A stretch of 14,362 bases of DNA from JBJEQG01 sp051881635 (GTDB taxonomy: Bacteria > Bacillota > Clostridia > Oscillospirales > Acutalibacteraceae), in NCBI GenBank assembly GCA_051881635.1, contig JBJEQG010000105.1:1-14362 (forward strand), given 5' to 3'. Position numbers and translations under genes: made by a program. This document shows positions 7,528-14,162 of this stretch, in pieces. Positions within the stretch are counted from its first letter, which is position 1. Each line of letters opens with the position of its first letter. Below the pieces are notes generated by a model. That model did not search any database. It worked only from the letters and a program-made list of their open reading frames with translations, and was not told the DNA's origin.

Positions 7528-8690
7528 ATGGGAAAAGCGTTAATTATCGGAGCCGGCGGTGTCGCAAGCGTTTGCGTTCACAAATGTTGCCAAAACTCTG
7601 AGGTTTTTGAGGAAATCTGCATTGCGAGCCGTACAAAATCAAAGTGCGATGCTCTGAAAGCAAAACTTGACGGCGGAAAGACAAAAATTTCCACTGCACA
7701 AGTCAATGCCGACAATGTGGACGAACTGATTGCCCTTATTAACAACTTCAAGCCCGATGTTGTTATAAATTTGGCTCTCCCCTATCAGGACTTGACAATT
7801 ATGGACGCTTGTTTAGCAACAAAAACACATTATGTTGATACTGCAAACTATGAGCCTGTCGACACCGCCAAATTTGAATACAAATGGCAATGGGCATACC
7901 GTCAGCGTTTTGAGGAGGCTGGCATTATCGCACTTCTCGGCAGTGGCTTTGACCCCGGTGTTACAGGTGTGTTCAGTGCTTATGCCCAAAAGCATGAATT
8001 TGACGAAATCAACTACATTGATATTTTGGACGCAAACGGCGGTGACCATGGTTATCCGTTTGCAACAAACTTCAACCCCGAAATCAATATTCGTGAAGTT
8101 TCCGCAAAGGGAAGTTATATTGAGGACGGCAAGTGGGTTGAAACCGAACCTATGGAAATCAAGCGTGTTTATAACTTTGAGGGTATCGGTGAGCGTGATA
8201 TGTATCTTCTGCACCATGAGGAATTGGAATCCCTTGCATTGAATATCAAGGGCATTAAGCGTATTCGTTTCTTCATGACTTTCGGACAGAGCTACTTAAC
8301 GCACCTCAAATGTCTTGAAAATGTCGGCATGACCTCTATTGAACCGATTGAATTTGAGGGCAAAAAGATTGTTCCTCTCCAATTTTTGAAAGCCGTTTTG
8401 CCTGACCCGGCCTCTCTCGGTCCACGCACAAAGGGCAAAACCAACATCGGCTGTATTTTCCAAGGTAAAAAGGACGGCAAGGACAAGACTTACTACCTCT
8501 ACAATATTTGCGACCATCAGGAGGCATACAAAGAGGTTGGTTCACAGGCAATTTCCTATACAACAGGTGTGCCTGCTATGATTGGAGCAGCCATGATTTT
8601 GACGGGCAAGTGGAACAAAGTCGGTGTACACAACATCGAAGAATTTGACCCGGACCCATTCATGGACGCTCTCAACAAATTCGGTTTACC
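7528..8690 (+). CDS. Carboxynorspermidine/carboxyspermidine dehydrogenase, 3' end in assembly gap
   Basis: Saccharopine dehydrogenase-like enzyme that reductively condenses aspartate semialdehyde with a diamine to give a carboxylated triamine, the substrate of NspC encoded next. Visible features: the dinucleotide-binding GAGGVASV (8-15), NLALPYQD (81-88), TKTHYVDTANYE (98-109) and GSGFDPGVT (138-146), all typical of the family. ATG at 7528 is chosen because GGAGG lies just upstream (7514-7518) and the protein then begins directly with the MGKALIIGAGG strand. 387 codons are readable before the run of N; the last ones (DPDPFMDALNKFGL) resemble the usual C-terminal end, so probably only a short tail is missing. 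An ORF can be drawn through the gap to 8805, but the gap length is arbitrary and that stop should not be trusted. The substrate (putrescine, diaminopropane or agmatine) is not determined. Confidence 0.88.
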
Positions 8691-8790
8691 NNNNNNNNNN
8701 NNNNNNNNNNNNNNNNNNNNNNNNNNNNNNNNNNNNNNNNNNNNNNNNNNNNNNNNNNNNNNNNNNNNNNNNNNNNNNNNNNNNNNNNNN
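8691..8790. other. Assembly gap of 100 N
   Basis: Exactly 100 undetermined bases, the conventional placeholder for a scaffold join of unknown size. It removes the end of the dehydrogenase gene and possibly other sequence before nspC. Confidence 0.97.
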
Positions 8791-8808
8791 ATTAAAAACG
8801 ATTGAAAG

Positions 8809-8835
8809 TTGGCTGTGCTGTTTCAGTACAGCCAA
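8809..8835 (+). repeat. 12-bp hairpin before nspC
   Basis: TTGGCTGTGCTG (8809-8820) and CAGTACAGCCAA (8824-8835) form a 12-bp stem with one G-T pair and a TTT loop. No T run follows (TTATACATTG), so it is not a convincing intrinsic terminator. It could set the relative expression of the dehydrogenase and nspC, or stabilise an mRNA end. Confidence 0.45.
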
Positions 8836-8870
8836 TTATACATTGTGAATTAAAAACAGAGGTGATAAAC

Positions 8871-10004
8871 ATGGAAATGGAAAATATATATAAGCTCCCC
8901 ACGCCTTGTTATGTCATTGACGAAAAGGCGTTAATACACAATCTCGAAATTCTGCAAGATGTTCAAAAGCGTACAGGGTGCAAAATCCTTTTGGCACAAA
9001 AGGCATTTTCCGCCTACAAAACCTATCCGCTGATAAAAAAATATTTGGCGGGAACAACCGCCAGCGGTGTTTATGAGGCCCGTTTGGGATTTGAAGAAAT
9101 GGGAACTGAGGTTCATGCATTTGCTCCCGCATTTTCCGACAAGGATTTTGAGGAATTGACGCACTATTGCGACCATATTGTTTTCAATTCTTTTTCACAG
9201 TGGAAACACTTTAAGTCAACCGCACTGAAACATCAGAATATAGAATACGGTTTGCGTATCAACCCAGAATATTCGGAAATCGAAACGGATATTTATAACC
9301 CCTGTTTTGCAAACTCACGCATGGGCGTAACGCTTGCCCAATTTGACGAAACGGCTTTGGACGGATTGAGCGGTTTGCACTTTCATACCATGTGCGAACA
9401 AAATTCCGATACGCTTAAACGCACACTCGTTCATGTTGAAGAAAAATTCGGGAAATATCTTTATAATATGAAGTGGCTCAACTTTGGCGGAGGACACCAT
9501 ATCACACGCCCCGATTATGACATTGAAACGCTGATTGAATGTATTAAGCACATTCAGGACACCTATAATATACAGGTATATCTTGAACCAGGCGAGGCTG
9601 TTGCACTCAATGCCGGATATTTAACGACAACCGTTTTGGATATTGTTCACAACGGCATGGATATTGCGATTGTCGATACCTCAGCCGCCTGTCATATGCC
9701 CGATGTTTTGGAAATGCCGTACCGTCCGTTTATCATCGGTTCAGGCAAGGACGGCGAAAAACCTTACACCTATCGTTTGGCTGCTCCCACCTGTTTGGCA
9801 GGCGATATTATCGGGGATTATGCGTTTGATAAACCGCTTGAAATTGGCGATAAACTGATTTTTACGGATATGGCGATTTATTCCATGGTGAAAAATAATA
9901 CTTTCAACGGTATGCCGCTCCCCTCGATTGCCTTGCTTAAAACAGACGGTTCAACCGAAATATTAAAGCAATTCAGCTATGAGGACTTCAAGTCCAGATT
10001 ATAA
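8871..10004 (+). CDS. nspC: Carboxynorspermidine/carboxyspermidine decarboxylase
   Basis: PLP enzyme of the alanine racemase/fold-type III decarboxylase group. It decarboxylates the product of the preceding dehydrogenase to norspermidine, spermidine or an aminopropylated agmatine, depending on the diamine used. The 377 residues include LPTPCYVIDE near the N-terminus, the PLP lysine K44 in LLAQKAFS, FHTMCE (171-176), NFGGGHH (204-210), the phosphate-binding EPGEA (239-243) and the DTSAACHMPDVLEMPY block with catalytic C274. The length fits the family. The ATG at 8871 follows AGAGGTGATAAAC, a good ribosome binding site. It ends 13 bases before the next gene, suggesting co-transcription. Its pairing with the dehydrogenase in one cluster with speD and speE means two routes for aminopropyl addition are encoded side by side. 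Confidence 0.93.
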   Translation: MEMENIYKLPTPCYVIDEKALIHNLEILQDVQKRTGCKILLAQKAFSAYKTYPLIKKYLAGTTASGVYEARLGFEEMGTEVHAFAPAFSDKDFEELTHYCDHIVFNSFSQWKHFKSTALKHQNIEYGLRINPEYSEIETDIYNPCFANSRMGVTLAQFDETALDGLSGLHFHTMCEQNSDTLKRTLVHVEEKFGKYLYNMKWLNFGGGHHITRPDYDIETLIECIKHIQDTYNIQVYLEPGEAVALNAGYLTTTVLDIVHNGMDIAIVDTSAACHMPDVLEMPYRPFIIGSGKDGEKPYTYRLAAPTCLAGDIIGDYAFDKPLEIGDKLIFTDMAIYSMVKNNTFNGMPLPSIALLKTDGSTEILKQFSYEDFKSRL

Positions 10005-10017
10005 ACGGAGGTGTGCC

Positions 10018-10518
10018 ATGCTGATACAGGAATATCCCTCGGACGGCACACCGCTTGTCATTGATGAAAAAGAGGCATTACGGCGAATGAGCATTGACAG
10101 AACCTCGATTGAAGCCGTACATTGTGTCGGCTATTGCCGTTATGAGGAACATGAAGGCTATTTGACAAAGCGGTTAATTAACCGTCATGGCTGTACCGCC
10201 AAAAAATGTCCGCATTTTTATCGGAAAATCAAAAGCCCAAATGCACAAAAGATAAACACCCCCAAAGTTACGGTGACGGAAAAACAGATTTTGGAATATG
10301 CCCAAAAAATCACCGCAAAATATGAGGATTTAAAAATGGTCAAAGCCCAAAAAACGGGAGCATTTGAATGGACGGTCTATTATGCCACGATTTGTCAAAT
10401 GGATTTAAGTCATGAATTGGAGGATATTTGCAATCATTTTCATACAACAATTCACTTTGAAAAGCTGAATTATGACTTTGACAAAATGGTTCAGCTTGTT
10501 TATGGGAAGAAATTTTGA
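10018..10518 (+). CDS. Cys-motif protein of unknown function in the polyamine operon
   Basis: I do not recognise this 166-residue protein. GGAGG (10007-10011), 6 bases before the ATG at 10018, and the 13-base gap after nspC argue for a real co-transcribed gene. No signal peptide or membrane segment is seen. The N-terminal half has four cysteines in two pairs, C36-x3-C40 and C59-x4-C64, the second pair in RHGCTAKKCPHFYRK, with nearby histidines (H35, H45, H57, H66). This pattern suggests a metal or Fe-S site, but it matches no motif I can name. The C-terminal half (about residues 78-166) appears to be a separate alpha/beta domain with many charged residues. Position suggests a link to polyamine metabolism, its control or agmatine processing; that is guilt by association only. 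Confidence 0.75.
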   Translation: MLIQEYPSDGTPLVIDEKEALRRMSIDRTSIEAVHCVGYCRYEEHEGYLTKRLINRHGCTAKKCPHFYRKIKSPNAQKINTPKVTVTEKQILEYAQKITAKYEDLKMVKAQKTGAFEWTVYYATICQMDLSHELEDICNHFHTTIHFEKLNYDFDKMVQLVYGKKF

Positions 10519-10550
10519 GAGAATAAAAGATAAGGAAGGGACTGTTCAAA

Positions 10551-11477
10551 ATGTTGGAAAATATTTTGACTGTGGGACAACAGGTTGTTATACTGTTTAT
10601 ATTGATTGCTGTCGGCTTTATATGTGGAAAAACAAAGTTGATTACCGAACAAGGCTCTAAATGCCTGAATGAGCTTGTGCTTTATGTTGTAACGCCATGT
10701 GTTATTATTAAGTCGTTTATACGCCCTTTTGACAGCAGTATGCTAACAAATATTTTGTTGGCGGCGGCGTTGGCAATCGTTATTCATGTTGTCAGCATTG
10801 GTATTGCCATGCTGATTTTCAGGGATAAAAATATTGCCCGAAGAAGGGTTTATCGTTTTTCCGTCATTTTCTCGAACTGTGCTTTTATGTCGCTCCCCTT
10901 ACAACAGGCTGTTCTCGGTGATGACGGCGTTTTCTATGCCGCTGTTTATATTGCAGTGTTCAACCTTGTTTTGTGGAGTTACGGCGTTGTCATGATGAGC
11001 GGTGACAAGAAGTTTCTTTCCGCCAAAAAAATTCTTCTCAATCCCGGTATTGTAGGTGTTTTTGTCGGCATTATCATTTTTGTGTGCAACATTCAAATTC
11101 CTGAAATTATTTTCGAGCCGATTTCCTATGTTGCCGCCCTCAACACGCCTGTGCCGATGATATTTATTGGTTATTATCTGTCAAAGTCGAACATTCTTGA
11201 TGCTTTCAAAGATGCGAAAAGTTATGCCGCTATTGCCCTGCGTCTGATTATCATACCGTTAATCACCTTTGGCACGCTTTATCTTTGCGGTATTCGGGGA
11301 ACACTTTTAGTTTCATGCGTTATCTCCGCCTCCGCTCCTGCCGCCGCAACAACAACCATGTTTGCCGCCAAATTCAATCAGGACGCACCCTTAGCCGTAA
11401 ATTTAGTTACGCTTTCCACCCTTTGTTCCGTAATAACCATGCCCATTATCGTTGGTTTTACCCAACTCATCGCCTGA
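10551..11477 (+). CDS. AEC (auxin efflux carrier) family permease
   Basis: Integral membrane transporter of 308 residues with about ten hydrophobic segments and short loops. Recognisable family blocks are VTPCVIIKSF near residue 48, SNCAFMSLPL near 110, LNPGIVGV near 162, and the C-terminal ASAPAAATTTMFA followed by LVTLSTLCSVITMPI. AEC proteins export or import small organic anions and amino-acid-like substrates; the substrate here is unknown. AAGGAAGGG upstream supports the ATG at 10551. It follows the Cys-motif gene by 32 bases and probably belongs to the same transcript. Transport of a polyamine or its precursor is possible from context, but AEC members are not established polyamine carriers. 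Confidence 0.88.
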   Translation: MLENILTVGQQVVILFILIAVGFICGKTKLITEQGSKCLNELVLYVVTPCVIIKSFIRPFDSSMLTNILLAAALAIVIHVVSIGIAMLIFRDKNIARRRVYRFSVIFSNCAFMSLPLQQAVLGDDGVFYAAVYIAVFNLVLWSYGVVMMSGDKKFLSAKKILLNPGIVGVFVGIIIFVCNIQIPEIIFEPISYVAALNTPVPMIFIGYYLSKSNILDAFKDAKSYAAIALRLIIIPLITFGTLYLCGIRGTLLVSCVISASAPAAATTTMFAAKFNQDAPLAVNLVTLSTLCSVITMPIIVGFTQLIA

Positions 11478-11482
11478 AATCA

Positions 11483-11550
11483 GGGGCGTTGCCCCCGAAC
11501 CCCCACAAGGGCGTTGCCCTTGACCCACCAAAGGGTTTAAAACCCTTTGG
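11483..11550 (-). repeat. Mosaic of three short palindromes after the permease gene
   Basis: Three consecutive hairpins: GGGGC/GCCCC (11483-11495, loop GTT), AAGGGC/GCCCTT (11507-11521, loop GTT) and a near-perfect palindrome with 11-base arms (11528-11538 and 11540-11550). Read in reverse, the CCAAAGGG palindrome plus GGTTTCC-like and GGTGGG-like flanks match the element at 6504-6573, so the two are related copies in opposite orientation with different palindromes shuffled in. No mobile gene is linked. Confidence 0.6.
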
Positions 11551-11584
11551 AAACCCCTCTTTTGAGATTAGGGAGAAAAATATA

Positions 11585-11977
11585 ATGAATTTATTTGATT
11601 TTTCGGCAATTATTGAAGTTCGGTCAGGTGTATTGTTCTATCTTGACGATAACAACATACAACAGGAAATTGACCTTGAACAATGCCGTTCAAATTGGGT
11701 TGATTATATAAACAATTCTGAGGAATTTACGGATATTTTGGGGCATAAATCCGTTCTCCAAAAAAAGGACAGACATTGTGTCGGCACGAGAAACATCAAT
11801 GGCGAACTGCCGTTCTATGAGTTTTTTGCAGATGAGCCAATCCGTTTTGAAATGCATATAAACCCGACTTTTTGGGATTGCTTTAAAACGGACTGGAAAG
11901 CCCGTCATTATAAACGGTTTAATCAACTTCAACAAACACTTCAAGAACAGGGTTATACAACATACGACCTGAGTTGA
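11585..11977 (+). CDS. Small protein of unknown function
   Basis: A 130-residue acidic, soluble-looking protein that I do not recognise. AGGGAG about 10 bases before the ATG at 11585 gives a plausible start; a longer in-frame reading upstream would run through the palindromic repeat and is rejected. The sequence is rich in aromatics and Asn/Asp, with two cysteines (QCRSNW, RHCVGT) plus WDC near residue 100, and no signal or membrane segment. Codon use resembles the neighbours. It lies directly before the terminator at 11992-12024 and is the last plus-strand gene. It could be the distal gene of the polyamine/permease transcript or be independent of it. No function is claimed. Confidence 0.65.
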   Translation: MNLFDFSAIIEVRSGVLFYLDDNNIQQEIDLEQCRSNWVDYINNSEEFTDILGHKSVLQKKDRHCVGTRNINGELPFYEFFADEPIRFEMHINPTFWDCFKTDWKARHYKRFNQLQQTLQEQGYTTYDLS

Positions 11978-11991
11978 ACCTTATATTTAAA

Positions 11992-12024
11992 AAGGGAGAA
12001 AACCAAACAGCGGTTTTCTCCCTT
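11992..12024. terminator. Bidirectional terminator between convergent genes
   Basis: A perfect 13-bp stem (AAGGGAGAAAACC at 11992-12004 with GGTTTTCTCCCTT at 12012-12024) and a 7-base loop. On the minus strand the stem is followed by TTTTT-rich sequence, so it is a good terminator for obg-mrnC. On the plus strand the tail is weaker (AAATTTATATTT) but can serve the 11585-11977 gene. Confidence 0.88.
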
Positions 12025-12028
12025 AAAT

Positions 12029-12427
12029 TTATATTTCACTTTGGGAATGAAAGCTGACCAATTCTCTAATACGCTCAATCCGTCCGCAAAGATACAAATA
12101 TCCCAAAAGTGCCTCAAACCCCGTTGCGGCATGATAATCTGCATTTGTGGCATTTTTGGGCGTATGACCTGTATGTGCATTTCTGCCACGCCGATAAACC
12201 GCCGCTTCTTCTTCCGTCAAAATCGACTCTATGGTTTGCATGAGTTTTGCCTGTGCCTGACACCGCACTTGTTCGACTTTCAGCCTGTTCAGGTCTTTAA
12301 GCGGTCTGTTTGCTGCACAAACCAAAGTTTCACGAACAAACAAATCATACACGCCGTCCCCGACAAAAGCAAGCGACAAAGGACTGAGATTTTTGGGGGT
12401 ACATTCTTCTGTTGTCAATCGTGCCAT
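12029..12427 (-). CDS. mrnC: Mini-ribonuclease 3
   Basis: Catalytic-domain-only RNase III homologue (132 residues) that matures the ends of 23S rRNA in Firmicutes. The signature LAFVGDGVYDLFVR (19-32) carries the catalytic Asp24, and FEALLGYLYL (104-113) carries the second acidic residue E105; RRGRNA (79-84) is the family's basic segment. There is no double-stranded RNA-binding domain, as expected for this family. The ATG at 12427 is 12 bases after the obg stop, with only a modest GGGG ribosome binding site. Translational coupling to obg is therefore likely, and both genes serve ribosome biogenesis. Confidence 0.93.
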   Translation of the reverse strand: MARLTTEECTPKNLSPLSLAFVGDGVYDLFVRETLVCAANRPLKDLNRLKVEQVRCQAQAKLMQTIESILTEEEAAVYRRGRNAHTGHTPKNATNADYHAATGFEALLGYLYLCGRIERIRELVSFHSQSEI

Positions 12428-12439
12428 ACTGTTACCCCA

Positions 12440-13711
12440 TTACTCAACAAATTCAAATTCCAAATCATAAATGCTGACGGTATCGCCTTCTTCAATGCCT
12501 GCCTGACGCAATGCATCAATAACGCCTGCCGTATTCAGCACACGCTCAAAGTATTGCAATGACTCGTAATCGTCCATATTGACGGTACGCAAAACAGGTA
12601 TGAGCCATTCGCCCTCCACAAAGAACACATCATCATGTTGGGTAATCTTAACTTCACGCTTACCGATTTTTTCCGTTTCCAAAATCGGTGCCGGTTCAGC
12701 CTCAAAGCGTGAAATTGGCGGTAATTTTGAAAGCATTTCCCAAATCTTTTTCAGTAACGGTTCAACACCGTAAGAAATTGCCGCCATAATCGGGAAAAAT
12801 GCATAGCCCTGTTCCTCAATATATTTTTTGAAATCGTCAACAACCTCGTCCTCCGTCAAGTCGCACTTGTTTCCGACAACAATCATTGGACGCTTTGCCA
12901 AATCGGGATTGAACTTTTTGAGTTCTTCGTTAATGGTCTTAAAGTCCTCTTTCGGGTCACGCCCCTCACTGCCCGATACATCAACAACATGAACAAGCAT
13001 ACGACAGCGTTCAACATGACGCAAAAATTGGTGTCCCAAGCCTGCACCGTCACCCGCACCCTCAATCAGTCCGGGAATATCCGCCATAACGAATGACGCT
13101 TCCTCTCCCATGCGTACAACACCCAAAACGGGAGTAATCGTTGTAAAGTGATAGTTTGCGATAACAGGTTTTGCCTCGCTGACAACGGAAATCAAAGTCG
13201 ATTTTCCAACATTCGGATAACCAACCAAACCGACATCGGCAAGCAGTTTTAATTCAAGCTGAACATCAAAAGCCTCACCGGGCTGTCCGGGTTTTGCAAA
13301 GCGAGGCACTTGCCGGGTAGGTGTTGCAAAATGGATATTGCCCCAACCACCTTTGCCGCCTTTTGCAACAATAACAGGCTCATCGCCCGAAATATCCGCC
13401 AAAATGCGTCCGCTTTCCTGTTCTTTAATCACTGTACCTCTCGGCACACGAATGATTAAATCTTCGGCTTTTTTGCCATAACAGCGACCGCTCCGACCGT
13501 TTTCACCCTTTGGAGCGGTATATTTTCTTTTATAACGGAAATCCGCCAATGTTGACAAATTATCATCAGCTTGGAAAAGGATATTACCGCCACGACCGCC
13601 GTCACCGCCGTCAGGACCGCCTGCCGCAACATACTTTTCACGGTGGAATGATACTGCACCGTCACCGCCGTCACCGGCACGAATTGAAATTTTAGCTATA
13701 TCTACAAACAT
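12440..13711 (-). CDS. obg: Ribosome-assembly GTPase Obg
   Basis: Essential GTPase that binds the large ribosomal subunit and links its assembly to ppGpp and stress. The 423 residues show the glycine-rich Obg fold first (RAGDGGDGAVSF, GGPDGGDGGRGG, KGGKGGWGN), then the GTPase domain with G1 GYPNVGKS (164-171), G2 threonines in HFTTITP (188-194), G3 DIPG (211-214) and G4 NKCD (281-284), then the Obg C-terminal domain present in many Firmicutes (about residues 345-423, ending in an acidic tail). The length is typical. AAGGAG precedes the ATG at 13711. It has its own consensus promoter (13784-13812) and forms a two-gene unit with mrnC. The rplU-rpmA genes that often precede obg are not in the window. 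Confidence 0.96.
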   Translation of the reverse strand: MFVDIAKISIRAGDGGDGAVSFHREKYVAAGGPDGGDGGRGGNILFQADDNLSTLADFRYKRKYTAPKGENGRSGRCYGKKAEDLIIRVPRGTVIKEQESGRILADISGDEPVIVAKGGKGGWGNIHFATPTRQVPRFAKPGQPGEAFDVQLELKLLADVGLVGYPNVGKSTLISVVSEAKPVIANYHFTTITPVLGVVRMGEEASFVMADIPGLIEGAGDGAGLGHQFLRHVERCRMLVHVVDVSGSEGRDPKEDFKTINEELKKFNPDLAKRPMIVVGNKCDLTEDEVVDDFKKYIEEQGYAFFPIMAAISYGVEPLLKKIWEMLSKLPPISRFEAEPAPILETEKIGKREVKITQHDDVFFVEGEWLIPVLRTVNMDDYESLQYFERVLNTAGVIDALRQAGIEEGDTVSIYDLEFEFVE

Positions 13712-13783
13712 AAATTTTCTCCTTAATAATATTCTTTCGCAAACAATTTTCCTTATTCTATCAAGATGTACAAATCTTTATTT

Positions 13784-13812
13784 ATTATACCCGTCCGTTG
13801 TTTTCTTGTCAA
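13784..13812 (-). promoter_or_regulatory. Promoter of obg-mrnC
   Basis: On the minus strand, TTGACA (13812-13807), a 17-base spacer and TATAAT (13789-13784): both boxes are perfect. The start is predicted near 13777, giving a leader of about 65 nt. The promoter is back to back with the small RNA promoter at 13844. Confidence 0.85.
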
Positions 13813-13843
13813 TCATCGGCTGAGGCAGATATAAACCACCCAC

Positions 13844-13872
13844 TTGACATATTTTCTTTTGAATTGTATAAT
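13844..13872 (+). promoter_or_regulatory. Promoter of antisense small RNA 1
   Basis: TTGACA (13844-13849), a 17-base spacer and TATAAT (13867-13872), perfect consensus. No ORF with a ribosome binding site follows before the terminator at 13929-13973, so the product is a short untranslated RNA. The same promoter, nearly base for base, recurs at 14234-14262. Confidence 0.88.
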
Positions 13873-13878
13873 ATAAAT

Positions 13879-13973
13879 AAAGCAAGGGTATACCGATAAG
13901 CGGTTGTTCCCAATATGCGAATTTATTTAAGAAATAACCGCCTTATGTGGGAATGGGGCGGTTATTTCTTTTT
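13879..13973 (+). ncRNA. Predicted antisense RNA 1, antitoxin of a type I TA module
   Basis: About 95 nt, running from just after the consensus promoter to the T run of a strong hairpin (arms AAGAAATAACCGCC at 13929-13942 and GGCGGTTATTTCTT at 13957-13970). It converges on the 27-codon toxin gene: its terminator arm contains the complement of the toxin's last Lys codons and stop, so the two transcripts would overlap by roughly 45-50 nt at their 3' ends. This geometry matches txpA/ratA-, bsrG/SR4- and par/fst-type modules, where the RNA blocks toxin translation or triggers mRNA decay. Its 5' part (13883-13911) resembles the toxin mRNA leader in the same sense. GCGGTTGTT (13900-13908) can also pair with AATAACCGC (13933-13941), competing with the terminator. 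Both ends are predicted, not mapped. Confidence 0.75.
13929..13973. terminator. Bidirectional terminator shared by antisense RNA 1 and the toxin gene
   Basis: 14-bp stem with a 14-base loop (13943-13956), followed on the plus strand by TTTTT (run ending at 13973). On the minus strand the stem is followed by TTAAATAAATT, a weaker tail that could end the toxin mRNA near 13925. The toxin stop codon (13962-13964) lies inside the stem, so coding and termination functions overlap. Confidence 0.85.
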
Positions 13974-14045
13974 GTTAAAATTTTGAAAGATTTGCACAAT
14001 ATTGCAAACCACCAAAGCCAAAGTCAGAAATTCAATCCAACTCAT
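13962..14045 (-). CDS. 27-residue hydrophobic peptide, predicted type I toxin
   Basis: A 27-codon gene below the usual ORF cut-off. It is supported by AAGGAGGG (14060-14053) 7 bases before ATG 14045, its own promoter (14163-14191), a structured leader and a terminator. The peptide opens MSWIEFLTLALVV and has one hydrophobic helix (about residues 3-20, with C14), then a polar tail ending N24-K25-K26-K27. A single membrane span with a basic C-terminus is typical of type I toxins such as the Fst, TxpA, BsrG and holin-like small peptides, which insert in the membrane; I cannot assign it to a specific family. The convergent antisense RNA overlapping its 3' end supports the toxin reading. The next module to the right encodes the same N-K-K-K-stop ending (14347-14361). 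A benign membrane peptide remains possible. Confidence 0.78.
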   Translation of the reverse strand: MSWIEFLTLALVVCNIVQIFQNFNKKK

Positions 14046-14156
14046 CGGCAATCCCTCCTTTCGTAAGAAAGCAGGGACACAAAAAGAATTTTTATCCCTG
14101 CACCTCAAAAGAGGTTGAGGGAACAACCGCCTACCGTTTCTGGTACACTCTTGCCA
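14046..14156 (-). promoter_or_regulatory. Structured leader of the toxin mRNA
   Basis: About 110 nt, unusually long for a 27-codon gene. Elements in transcript order: UACC/GGUA and GGUUG/CAACC mini-stems; an ACCUC/GAGGU hairpin with a UUUU loop; a strong GCAGGGA/UCCCUGC stem (14071-14101) extended by AAAAA/UUUUU; and a CUUUC/GAAAG hairpin that covers the start of the Shine-Dalgarno sequence. CCUCUUUU in the leader can pair with AAAGGAGG of the ribosome binding site (one G-U). GGCGGUUGUU (14131-14122) can pair with AAUAACCGCC at the mRNA 3' end, a possible 5'-3' fold-back like that used by hok and fst mRNAs to keep translation off. Confidence 0.6.
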
Positions 14157-14162
14157 ATTTTT

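Noticed and set aside
8691..8805. Dehydrogenase frame continued through the N run to a stop at 8805
   Set aside because: The 100 N are a placeholder, so frame and length across them carry no information.
12041..12562. 173-codon plus-strand frame opposite mrnC and the obg end
   Set aside because: It is antisense to two recognised conserved genes and has no ribosome binding site or promoter.
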